A stretch of 64,000 bases of DNA from Perkinsus olseni (taxonomy: Eukaryota > Perkinsozoa > Perkinsida). The position numbers and the translations under genes are program-made. Positions 1 to 11,600 of this stretch are shown piece after piece; position 1 is the first letter of the stretch, and each line of letters starts with the position of its first letter. The notes under the pieces are model-generated. The model was not told where the DNA came from. It saw nothing but the letters and a program-made list of their open reading frames with translations, and ran no database searches. Location of the stretch: assembly GCA_013115125.1 (NCBI GenBank), contig JABANN010000106.1, positions 1-64,000 of the forward strand, written 5' to 3'.

Positions 1-870
1 CATTTTTGATTCTGATCCTTGATCCGTGAGACAAATTCGTGATCCGTGATCCGTGGATCGCGGATCTGAGAAACTCTCGGCCTCGTTGAGAAATTTCGGT
101 GATCCATGATCCACTAGCTCAGTGGATCAAAGTAGGTTATCCGAATCATTCAAAGGTACGAATGCATGATCCGAAAATCGTCTCACGCACAGAAGCACTC
201 TGTATTACCGTGTTACAGAGGCCCGATCCTGTTACTGCGCCATTCCTTAGCGGTACCCTCAAGTTGATCTGATCCTCGATCTCCCTGGGTCTTAGATCAG
301 TAATTTAAATAGTCAACGGTGAGGATAGAACCCGGGACGTGTGCGTGTCCGACCGACGACCTAACCTGCCGGGCTGTTTAGCCGGACCCCGATCGAAACG
401 CGACGAATGAGCCAAGAGAGCCAGACTCCCATTTTACCTAACCGTGCCCAATTCTAAGGCCTACGTGCTCCGATCCGTGGGACCTGATCCGTCGACTCCC
501 TCAGCTGAGTCATAAACAAGTATTCTGATCCTCAAATATGAGATCCACGTGCGATCTGATCCATGGATAGTGATTCGGATACGTGGATCACCCACTTGAT
601 CGTGATAAACGGTACTCGAGACAAAACTTAGGAAAATAGTGGAAAGAATCAAGACCTGATCCATCCGTCTGATTTTTTTCTCAGGATCAGCCGTTTTCCG
701 TATTCGTTTGGCCGAATAGCCCACCCCCATGAGTGTGACTTCTAACGAAACAGCAGAGCTTACATACTGAAGGGGGAGAAGGGCCTAACCGTACAGATAT
801 GCTTGATGGAAGCGGCAACCAAAAAATACAAGGGGAGCCCTGGGCGAAAAAATGACGGGCCTGATCCACT
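1..870. other. Non-coding stretch with dispersed TGATCC-type repeats
   Basis: No convincing exon on either strand. The motif TGATCC followed by GTG, ATG or similar recurs more than ten times, for example near 17, 42, 50, 102, 166, 471, 487, 556 and 861, sometimes back to back. A tRNA-like stretch on the minus strand lies at about 310-380; its B-box-like core is GGGTTCTATCC. The region probably separates the first gene from something outside the window. Confidence 0.5.
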
Positions 871-892
871 CGGCTAAGAGCATATCACGAGG

Positions 893-1951
893 TCAACGTC
901 GCTGTAGTCCTCCAAATCCTGGCTTCGGGGGATTGTACGGCCGCAGACCCACTCCATTCTGCGGAGGGGTACTCGGTGGCTGCCAACGGTTCTGCTGCTG
1001 CTGCGACCCTTGGTATGCCTGCTGAGCCGGACGAGCACCCCACCCTTGCTGTTGCGGAGTAGTATGCTGGTTGTAGGGGGCGCCTTGCCCTCTAGCACTC
1101 GTAGGATAAGGAGAATTAGGCTGCTGCGCTGGGAAGCTGCCGCCGCTACTGCTGCTCGTGTAAGGGGATTGCTGCTGTTGCCGCGGTTGCTGCTGCTCCA
1201 CGTAATTCCATGAGCTGTTGCTATTGTTCCAGCTGCCCATCGAGTTCGCCGCGCTGGAGTAACCGCTGCTCTGCCCTGATCGGCTGCCGTACGGCCTAGC
1301 GCCAGGCGCCGGTTGCTGCTGCTGGTAGTTCGGCCCGTTAGTGTACTGAGCGGGACCTTGTTGCCCGGGGCCTTGCATGAATGGTGTGGAAGGCTCCGAG
1401 TTGAGGATGCTGTCGAAATCCAGACCGTCGTCCTTGGCGTTGCCGGGGCCAAATATAGCGGAGGTGCTCACTTCATCATCTTCGAACAGTGTTGCTACAC
1501 CCGTACTTCGTCGAGTGAAACTCGTATCGCCAGAATCATCGCCCTTCTTTTGCTTCGCTCCGCCCTTGAGTGAGCCAGCACGGCCTCTTTCGCCACCGGT
1601 TGTCTCTGGCGAAAAACTTACAGTTGCACCCTGAGCGAAATAACAGTGTGCCCGGTCAAACAACTCCAAGGTGGCAGACAGCAAATCGCAGGATGCTGTA
1701 TGTCACCCGAGAAATCGGGCTTGGCCTCTCACCTGCGCGCCCTTAGGTTGCACGTGGTCGCCATCCGGTGTGCTGATGGCGAAGACTGCAGCATTCCCCG
1801 TGTTAGAGACACCATGGCCGACAATCGGGGAGGCGGTGTCGCTGCCCTGAATGATAAAAAGAGTGTTGCGATTCTCGAGAGACAGCAGAGCCGAAGGCCT
1901 ACCCAGAAGTCATCGGGTGGAGTTTGCCTGCCGTCAGCTGTCCGCTGCTGA
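893..1951 (-). CDS. Gln/Pro/Ser-rich low-complexity protein (3' part clear, 5' end unclear)
   Basis: The last exon, about 893-1680, encodes roughly 260 residues. Its C-terminal two thirds are dominated by Gln, Asn, Pro, Ser, Gly and Tyr with runs of Gln, like prion-like or intrinsically disordered RNA-granule proteins. It ends in GFGGLQRR then TGA at 893-895. An upstream block at about 1735-1875 has good coding character (it contains NRNTLFIIQGSD and ends at a GTGAGA donor), but I could not join the two in phase, so the exon model is uncertain. No catalytic domain is seen. Part of the exon at 1552-1563 contains the 12-mer shared by many introns in this window, read in frame. Function unknown. 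Confidence 0.5.
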
Positions 1952-2254
1952 TCCACGGGAGATGCCAAGGCTTTCCCTTTACCCTGGCAAGGAAGCGTTT
2001 CACAACACTAGTGATGCAATGTGATCATTCGGTTCCTTCGAGTCAGACGAGAAGTGCGCTACACCGCCGAAGTGGCGTAACAGAAGGTGTCTGTTCTATC
2101 GCAAGAGCCTACCGCAGCATCAGCAAGCTTCGGTTCACTGGAGTGTTTGTGGAGACTATCGTGGGAGACGTCGGCTGTTCTGATGTCCTCTGCTGTTCCT
2201 TCGTCAGCCACATCAGCGCTATCGGCGGAAAAAGTTGAGGGCTTTCGAGTCCCC

Positions 2255-5200
2255 TCAGGGCCCTAATGGAGACAAATGAACTTCCCAAATGAATGAATAC
2301 CCTACCTCAGTCGAGGTCACCATCAGTTTCGGTACACCGGAAGGCGACTTGGATTCGACCACAGGCACTTTCTTGTCCATAACAAGCGCCTTTGTGTCAG
2401 CTGGCGGCGGCCTAGCCTCGACCACTGGTGCCTTCGTATCAGCTGGCGGCGGCCTAGCGTCGACCACTGGTGCCTTCGTATCAGCTGGCGGCGGCCTAGC
2501 GTCGACCACTGGTGCCTTCGTATCAGCTGGCGGCGGCCTAGCGTCGACCACTGGTGCCTTAGCATTGCCCTTTAGTGCCTCCTTATCGGGTACAGCCTCG
2601 GGTGCCGTAGCATCGGTCACAGGGGCCTTGGCATCGGCTACAGGTGGCTTAGTATCGACCTTCTGGACAGGTTTCGAAGCCCCTGACGGCGGAGCTTCAG
2701 CTGTGACACGAGATGGAGGAAAGGACGGGGTCTCTGGAGGATGCTATGGAGTATGGGTTTGCGGAGTCGCCAGTCACTCACCAGCATTGGCCAACTTTTC
2801 CAGGCGGGCCAACCGCTCTGTCTGCTCGTTAAGTTCCTGCTTCTTAGCCTCAGCCAGCGCCGTCGCTTCCTTGAGGGCTCGACCAGACTCTTCAGACCGG
2901 GCTTGCTCTCGGGTCAGGCTTTCGGCGAGATGCGACCTGAGAAGGCCGAGGCTCACTCTGAAGATGGACGCTCACTGACGTGATTACTTTTCGTCCCGCA
3001 AAGCTTCGATCTGGGCACGTAGCTTCTGTAAGTCCCCCGATAATCCGGAACTCTTCGCCTTCTCCGCTTCTAAATCGGAGCGGAGATCAGGATCTGACGG
3101 ACAATCAGCTGATCTGCCGGGATGAGCCCACCCAGAGATTTGCCACTACAATAAAGCGAAAACGAGCCGACAAGCACCTTTTCCGTTCAGAGTGATGATA
3201 AGTGTAGAGAGAGACCCAACAACCAATGATTAAGAACTACAGAGTGTTGCGAAAGAAGTTTCCTTCTCGAATCACTCTCCTTCGGACGTGGTTCGCAAAT
3301 TTTTGGGGCTCCGAAAAAGATCGCTCGCTATAGAGTTCGTAGCAGCACTTCGAAGATTTGGTAGGAAAGTCCAATTCCGAGAACGCGGGCAATTCGGGTG
3401 CAATAGAAGAGAACAGAGTCTACTGTACGAATGACAATGGAGGCGCTTATCTCGTGTTGAGCGACTTTTGCCGAGTCACTCGGCAAGAGTGGTTAGGAGT
3501 CGCTCGCCTTACTACATTCAGGCTTGATAGGTGATCTTGGCGAATCCGAAGAGACTGAGCGTGGTGACAGAGGTGACGCTTTCAAGTGGTCCAACTCAAA
3601 GTTGAGCGCATTCCTGAGATGAATCACAAGTGCCGACCCAGAAGAGAGCTTCCGTGAGAGGGATATTGCGACAACGCCCTCACCGAAACCACAGGGGACC
3701 GCTACTCGCTCGGCTATCCCAGTTGACACGAACTTCCACTCACTTTTGTGCCTTCAGTTCTCTCACTTCCGCCCTCAAGCGGAATATGGTCTGCTCAGCG
3801 TTCCGAAGGTTGCCGTTCAGCTCTTGCTCGCGCTCCTCAAATATAGACTGGTCAGGCCCGACTCGATCCTGAGGGAAAATCATCGGTTACTGCTTCGCTC
3901 CGCCTTCTCCGATCCTACCATCTCCTGAAGTTCCGCTCGAGCTCTGTCACGCTCATCCTCAGCTGATCTCAGCTGATCATTCATGTCAGCAAGGACCGAC
4001 GCAGATGTCCTGAAACATGAGGGTCCCCCGCTACAACAAAATCTTGAGAAAAATCATTCTGCTGGACGCAGCGGAGCGAAGCAGAGAGCAAGGGGGCCTT
4101 ACTCGGCCTTCCGCTGCTGCTCCATGGCATCCTCTTGAGCCTCTTGTAGTCGTTTCTCGAGCTCCGCATAATCGTCCTAAACAGGTCATAGTTGTTCATG
4201 ATAGCAAACTGGTCTGAATCTAGCTCGCTCACATCGCTGTGCTTGAGCACAGGCTCAGGTACCGCGTCCGTCTGCGTCTTCCTACTCACAACGTCCAACT
4301 CATCTGTCTGAGAGAACTCAGCCTGCTTCTGGATCACCTGGAAAAACCAAACAAGTGAGAGGGCATCGAGATAATGATAGCAACGCTCTCTGGCGACAAC
4401 GCTTTTGGAAGGGAAGGAAATAGCGACCTACCCCAGTCTCAGTTGCAGTATCGACACCCTTCTCCTTGGGCTCGTTGTCGCGCAGGTCCCCACCCAGCGA
4501 GTCTCGAGGTGTACCCCGAGGACTCGGCGCCACCGGTGGTTTTCCTGCTGCTGCGTTCTGACGCGAGAGGAGATCAACCTGAAGTCACCAGAGCTCTCGA
4601 GTTCGATCCCTGCAAATGACATTTCCCACCCGCGCCAAAAACTCCCGTCGTTGTCGCAACTTCGCTATTTGTTCTCGTTTCGCCTGATGAAAATTAACTC
4701 CACCGCTCCAACCGATCTACCTGCATTTACCGTTGCCGAGAAAGTCGAGGCGGAGATGCTCTGCGCGCTGCTATTAAGCCTCTCATTCCTCGAAGCCCCA
4801 CTAGGGCTATCTCCCATCATCCGGAGGGACATACCAGTTGGAGAGGCGTCCCCTTTACGAGGTGGCAGCGGAGGTGTACTCGCTGGTGCATACATATCAA
4901 TCGTCGGATGGGTAAAAATAACCGACTAACAACAACGTCGACAAGTCGCTACACAAAACTCCCGTAGTATTAAAGGAAGAGTGTCCATCAGTACCCCTCG
5001 GAAAAATCTTCTCTGAACTAATTCCACCGACGAGACGGAGGAGCTCCCCGCCTGCAAGACACGGCTTCAGTAATGTCTTCTTTCTTGAGCATGACATCAT
5101 CACCCTCATTTTTGACAACTTCGCACAGTAGACGACTATAATCACCTTCACGGACCTTCCGATAGGTCGCTTCGGTGTACGACAGCATGAGCGGCGGTCA

Positions 5201-8150
5201 ACAGTGCGGGAAAGTCAGCCGCGCCAGAAAAGCTTCACCGAACTGGCAGCCATAGACGGTCGATAGCTGCTACACTGAAGAAAACACCAAGGCCCCTCTC
5301 CCAACACGACAGCGGAGCGAAATCAAATGTGATGAAACTTTGCGGACGGACCCTCGGAGTACCCAGGGGAAGTGTCGAGAGGAAAACAGTCAATGATACA
5401 GATGTTGCAAAAAACTGCAACCGAAACCCTAGTCGTCAACGCTGCATTCGTCACGCGCCACGTAATTATCTTCCGGTAGTTCAAGTACTATTCGATGCGG
5501 TAGAAAGCGTCGAAGGCATCTTATTCAAGACCACGCTGTCTTCTGGAGACGAGTGCTCCTCCTGTGTCAAGCGGCCAAGGCACCAATCTCTCTGAGCACA
5601 CGCCAAATCATGGTTATGCACTGCGGTCTGGTACCTAGGAGAAGAACAAAAGAAGCATACTCATCCAGCCATTCGTCGTAGTGCGACTAGTGCTAAGGGT
5701 CGAGTCACTGCGCCACAACACGCACAACTGGAGTATTATTCTAGTCAGTACTCTCCACGTACATACTGTGGTAACATGACGGGAGAGCGAATCGGCGACT
5801 AAGATTTTAATTAGCAACTCATAGGCGAGGTTCGAACCAGGGACCTCGGAGAAGTATAGAAGCTTGGAGATCATCAGAGCCAGCTGCTTACATGCTGTCC
5901 AGTGCCGCGTTGTGCATCCGCAAGTTATCAACTTCGCGCTTCAACTTCGCTGACTCCTCCAGTTGTGCTGTCCGCGTGTTCGTCTGAGGATACAAAATAG
6001 CGAAACTGCCTCAAAAAAATCCAAACTGACGTGACCGTTCTACAATTGGCCGTGCAAGAGTCTTATTACCAGCTCTTCGTTGACAACCCCCTTGAGCATC
6101 TTTGTATTCGACATCTCATCCTCCCGCTCGTCCATCAAATCACGCAACACCATCTCCAGATGAGAGCACTTCTTCTGCAGCACTCTCACCATGACGTCGA
6201 GATCAACGGAACCTACTCCACACGACAACTATCCAGGCGATGGATCTAGACAGGTAGGAGTGAGGCGAATGCCCTTCAGCTATACTACGCACTCGCCGAG
6301 AGGCAAAAGACAGTTAAATGCACGGACGGAATATGCCGCTTCATACCGGCCTACAGTGGGTTCGGGTTAGATATGGGAGTCGATTAGAATGCCGTAAACC
6401 GGGAATGAATAAACAACGCACAATGACGAACTCGTCACTGTAGCTAAAACAGAGGGCAAATGATTCATCTCTTTGAGTACAAAAATCGTGATTGATTTCA
6501 TATCAATATTTTCTGATTTTTCTTAGCGAAACTGTCAGCTAAATGCACGATGAGACAGACCCGCTATTTTTTCATCTGCGCCCGCGATCTATTACAAGCG
6601 CACTCTCTAATAGCAGTTTGCAATGACAGCGCCCCCACTCAACCCAATGAACCCCTGCAGGATGCAGCACACTCACCACTATTGAGATCCTCCTCAGATA
6701 TCTCGCTGTCCCCGCTAGAAGACACCGTCTGTAGACTCTTGCGAGCGTCGGTAACCGCAGACCGTTCTCCAGAGCCGGACGAGTGATGGTGAGGTTTCAC
6801 CGTGGTAACTCCGCTCATGAGAGAACTGAACTTTATCTTTTTACTCTTCCGTGACTTGTGGGTCGAGCTCCCATCTAAGCATGAAATGATCCACCCCCCC
6901 CCCCTCCCCCATCCCCGCTTCCACTCACTTGAGACTGCGGTGGTGGTAGTGGAAATCTCCGCTTTCGAGCCTCCGCTGGGTATCGCTATCTCCTGTAGCC
7001 ACGCGTCCTTCAGTTGCATCTGGAGCTGCTCACACTCATGCCGTGATGCTTGGAACCTGACAGATCCCCATCGACGACAATATCACCATCAACGCTGATG
7101 AGCTCACCTCTCAGTAGCCTGTTTCAACTGACTTCGCAGCTCGACCACTTCGAGCTTCTGCTGCATCATCTCCTGGAACTCATCCCGAGACACCAGCAGC
7201 GACTCCTCCGTCACGCTTGGCGAGTACCTAACGTTTCAAGTCGTACCGGCGACGAACATATCGAAAGCTGTCTGATCCGATACCGCCCGTCGACTCGCCA
7301 GACTCGTGAAGGTAGCCATATTTCCCCGCCTCAACTTCGCAACAGGTAAAACCATGCAAGCGCAGATTCCTCAGGCTTCCCGCGAGGCAACCCTCCTATC
7401 ACCACACTACCTCCATGCACGGGACGACAAGACTGTTCTTTCCAACACTTCCTTCCCTTCGAACATGATACGCCCAGGAAGCATACTGCTAGAAGCCCTG
7501 GTCACAGTCGATGACCCTACCAAGAATTGAACCTCCGCCAATGGATCCTAAGACCGTCCCTCTAACCAACTGCCTTACCGCTCTTCGATTCGCTGTTATA
7601 CACCCCTCCGATGAGCCACGGCTGGTTAGCGGCCTCCTGTCCGCATACACACCCCTGGAAGCCTTGGTCCACTTCCAGCTGGAGGGAATCCCTCCGTGAC
7701 ACCGTCGCCGTCGTGGCAGTAGATGGCCGCCGCCGTGAGCTCGAGGCGCTATAGTGGCAGTCCGGCACCTACCGCGATGACCTCAACCGGGCGAGTTCAC
7801 GAGACGAAAGCCGCGCCAGAGCATACAAGTTTCCCGAACCTAGGCCTCTCTGATCCCCCCAGCTGACCTACCCCAGCTAGCATCGGTAGCTGCGCCATTA
7901 TGTCGAATACCGATCCCTGCGGTATCGCTCGTGTAACCAACGCATTGGGCACTGCTATTCCCCACGACCCATCAGAAAGGCTGAAACACGATCGCTTCCG
8001 GTTGAATCCCCCCCGAGGGCATTCTACCTCAGCATTGTGTCCCTCATACAGAGCCTCATCCTCCACTCTGGTTCCACTGAGTCCACCCCGTCGCTAACAG
8101 CGGCAGCAGCGGTTGGGGAGAGGACCCCGCCGTCATGAAGGAGACTCTCG
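2255..8150 (-). CDS. Multi-exon coiled-coil protein with C-terminal Pro/Ala/Lys repeats
   Basis: At least ten short minus-strand exons have consistent splice sites and heptad-like, Glu/Gln/Arg/Leu-rich sequence. Examples: about 7107-7228 (VSRDEFQEMMQQKLEVVELR), 6925-7055, 6070-6215 (KKCSHLEMVLRDLMDEREDE), 5899-5985 (QLEESAKLKREVDNLR), 4119-4177 (YAELEKRLQEAQEDAMEQQ), 3745-3868 (EEREQELNGNLRNAEQ) and 2774-2956. Acidic linkers containing SQTDELD lie at about 4190-4337. The 3' exon (2255 to about 2745) is a Pro/Ala/Lys/Asp-rich tail with a perfect 14-residue repeat. The likely 5' exon lies near 8030-8150. Such proteins are usually structural or cytoskeletal scaffolds; that is inference. Exact exon borders and the start codon are not fixed. 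The intron at 3869-3918 carries the GCGGAGCGAAGC motif. Confidence 0.5.
2388..2555 (-). repeat. Four tandem copies of a 42-bp coding repeat
   Basis: Four 42-bp units start at 2388, 2430, 2472 and 2514, differing at only a few bases. On the minus strand each encodes 14 residues, APVVDARPPPADTK. Degenerate relatives continue upstream in the protein (for example KPPVADAKAPVTDA), so the tail grew by duplication. The near identity of the units points to recent expansion. Confidence 0.9.
3869..3918 (-). repeat. 50-nt intron carrying intron-repeat family 1 (GCGGAGCGAAGC)
   Basis: GT donor at 3918 and AG acceptor at 3869, between coiled-coil exons. The 12-mer lies at 3892-3903 on the minus strand, followed by a pyrimidine-rich stretch before the acceptor. 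Related introns lie at 46882-46930, 47746-47802, 51337-51386, 52963-53015 and 53599-53668. Confidence 0.7.
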
Positions 8151-8607
8151 TCAGCATTCTCGGGCACCTGCCCGACCCCCGCGATCAGACCATCTGAGAA
8201 AAGATATCCTCTGCTTCCGGAAGAATGCTACGAGGGAGTTCGCAGACCGCCTGCTACCACGCTGGAGAAACGACCCGTCCCTTGAATATTCAGACGCAGG
8301 TTCGATCCCGGGATCGGACATCTGGCCGTTATTACTAATCAAGCCAGTCACTTCACCCCAAGCTGCATCTCCGTTAAAAGTAAAACCGTGTAGGCATCCT
8401 TCCAGGGGTCGAGCCTAAGCAGTGGAAGGCATCACACTCTACGCTCATCATCCACGCGCAATCAGTATCACATAGCTGGCCTCAAACTGAGGATCCCCCG
8501 GTTTGGCTTCGATCTTCCCTGTTGACTTGGTCGACTCAGTGCAGGCCAGGAAACGTGCAGGCACCTAGTAGTTCACTCAACTGTACAATAATTACATACG
8601 ATCTTCG

Positions 8608-11600
8608 TCAAGACCGTATCAGCTTCTGGAACGCAATGTAGGTGGGACCACGAAATTTACGAGGCTGCTTGCCCGTTCTCAATGCGACTGAGCTAACTAC
8701 CTGATTTTTTGATCTCCACTTGATGGTCAACCCCTTCCACTTTTTCTTTGCAACTTCATCGTCGCCCTCAACAGCCTCTCGGGCTCCCGGATGATGGCCC
8801 GGCAACCGCGTCCTCAGCACCCAACGGGAACCGCGCTCCAGAAGAAGCTAAGAAGATTACATGTAGGCGGAGAAGCGCGGAAAACCTGACGCTGCTCTGA
8901 TAACACACCCGATACAGAGCCGAGGTGACAACAGCCGCGGAAAGTTCCCCGTAGAACGTCCAGTGCAAGTCCATTGAAACGCTTCTTCACAGCGGCAGCA
9001 GAGTCTGCACTGCTAACGGGTTATGGCACTATTTTGCTGTGATTCAACCGATGACAATCATGTACGCATCGCAACTGTGATTCTCACCATATCCCAAAAC
9101 CCTCAGTACCTGTCCGCTGGTTATGATACTTGTAGATGCCACCGGCTCGAATGGACACAGTACTCGGCTGCAGAGAGATTTCGCGATCTGAACAAGATCG
9201 TAGTCCAGCGCTGAACGACAAATTCAGCGAACAGCGAATCTTGATGGCCTCTGCATGAAACTTAGCTGAGCCGCAAGAGTTTCATACGGCCAAACGAGTA
9301 AATATCGAGTAGGGTACTATGCATATCCACTACGCATACAAATGAGACACTGTACTGTACCAATCTCACTTGTATGAACTTCTCCGATTGACTTGCAAAG
9401 CACGCTACCATCACCAGCTGTGGCCGTCCGTAAGCATTCTCGTTCTGAGAACTTTGATCATACTCGCGAAAGACGAATCTTGTGGACACTTCACCTGAAC
9501 AGAGTAACGGGAATTTCATGGGTAGGCTCCTCCGTTCTTCGTAAGAAGAGAATAAAGAGAGCATTGCAGAACCAAAACCCGGGGTTCTCCTTGCATGAGT
9601 TTTAACCATGGGTATGCCAATTCAGAGTCGAGGCCCTCGACGCAAAACGAAGTTCGACCATACCCCCGGTCCCAAAAGGAGAGGACCGTGCCGTGCTATC
9701 CCCAACAACTCATGACCATCGACCATCTTCGACATCGGGCGGACGAAGAACAACAACGAAAGTGGCCAAACCTGGGTCCAGGACGCGGAGACCATAGTCG
9801 CAAATAGATCGTATCGAATAACTCCACAACGAAGAGGCCAAAGCGACCATATCAGACATAGGCCAGCTAGCGATAGCCTTCGCCATGTGTGGCGTTTGGC
9901 ATGGGGTCTATGTTCGTTGCGTAGCGTAGCCCGTTCGCTTAATCCGTCTCTGTAACCGATTTATCCCTTTCTGGCAGTGGCTAATCCCTTTCTAGCAGCG
10001 AATTTTCCCTTTCTGGCAGTGGCTAATCCCTTTCTAGCAGTAAATTTTCCCTCTCTAGCACCGGCCGTGAGCTTTTCCGTCTTGACACCGTAGAAGTTAG
10101 TTCAGTACTGATTGTGAAGACTCTTGGCTGAACAGTATACTTCGCCGAGCACAGCGAACTACACTGCGTGATGTGCATATCGAACTGCCCTGCTATTAAA
10201 TCCGCTTCTGCACGAGCAGCTGCTAAGCGAGCAGGCGCTTGAAATTGTAGGAGAACTCCCAGAACTAAGTTAGATGGCGCGGCCACACGTGGCCCCAGGT
10301 TCTCATGCTGTAGGAGTCGCCTAATTCTGTAATTTGCGTTACGCTCGTAGGACTTCATGTCCATTTCCTACATCGCAGGCATACATTGCCATTCTATGAT
10401 GTAAATCTAGATGTATACTGCTGATCTAAACATATACTACACTAGATTCATCTGAAAATAAGCAGTCAATGACAACGACAGCCTTAACGGCCTCAGGCAT
10501 GGCCGGATCCGTCATGTCCCTGTCGAGCTGAGCAGCCACTTCATTACAAGTGCTGATCCAGGACGAGTTGGTGATTACCCCCAGAAAAATGGAGCTATGC
10601 ACACTCATTGCCGATGAATCATAATGAGCGCTTCCAGCTAGCTATAACGGTAAGGTGCGCTCCCATGATGTACCTCTCCGAGAGGTTCGTGAGGCAGTGA
10701 TGAAAGGGAGAGTGCATACAGAGTGACGAAAGGAAGAGTACATAAAGTACCTCATTGCCCAGGAACACCCGCGGCAGCAGCCACGCTATGACCCTCGATC
10801 GATGTGGTACTCTCTGTAGAAACTGTAGCTGCAAATCCTGCGTGAGTCCCGGGGGCTCTCGGGCGCAGCTCACAACACACGAAAGCAGATTGACGGTCGC
10901 GGAAAAGGTGTGAAGACGATAGTGGTAAACTCCGCTGCATCATAATTGCTGATGGATTGGTTAAACGCTGACAACAGAATTAGGCCATAGAAAAGACGCA
11001 ACGGTTGGAATTTCGAGTTGGCTTTCGGGCATGGAAAGGATCTATTTGACCAGAGCGAGCACGGCAGCCGCCCGCACCAACCGCCGAACCTAGCCTAGGT
11101 CACCGCCCAGTCGAAAACCACTTCCGGTTGCGCTCACTTGAAGACCCCAACTTGAGTAAATGATATAAGTTCCCCGCCCTTACCGTCGCCTTTCTCCTCT
11201 TTCTCCTCCGCTATCTCCACTACGAATTCATTGATGTGATAATGATTGAACCGCACCTCACAGACCTTATCCAGGATACGCAGCTCGGACATTCTTATCG
11301 AGTCGGCACCTGGAGACTACCATCGGCAACACGAGGAGCGTGAAAAGCTACGGATCCGGGTCCAAGTCCAGTGCTGAGCCGAGAGAATGTCTATGCGTAT
11401 CGTTCGAAAAGACCAAAATTGGGCGGTGGGATCATCTAATGAGGATAAGATACTCGATTCCCCACCAACGTACCCTTCATTTCGTCCTCGTCGGCCCACA
11501 GAGCAAATCCTTCAACGTCATCCGATTCCCTCTTGGCGGCCTCGTTCACTCCACTCGCTCGTTCATCATAAGATGCATACCGCTCATTAGCCTCCCGCTC

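Noticed and set aside
461-730. 89-codon minus-strand frame
   Set aside because: It runs through the TGATCC repeat field and shows repeat-derived, non-protein-like sequence.
2289-2978. 229-codon plus-strand Gly/Ala/Thr-rich frame
   Set aside because: It is the antisense of the 42-bp repeat; the minus-strand reading continues a coiled-coil gene.
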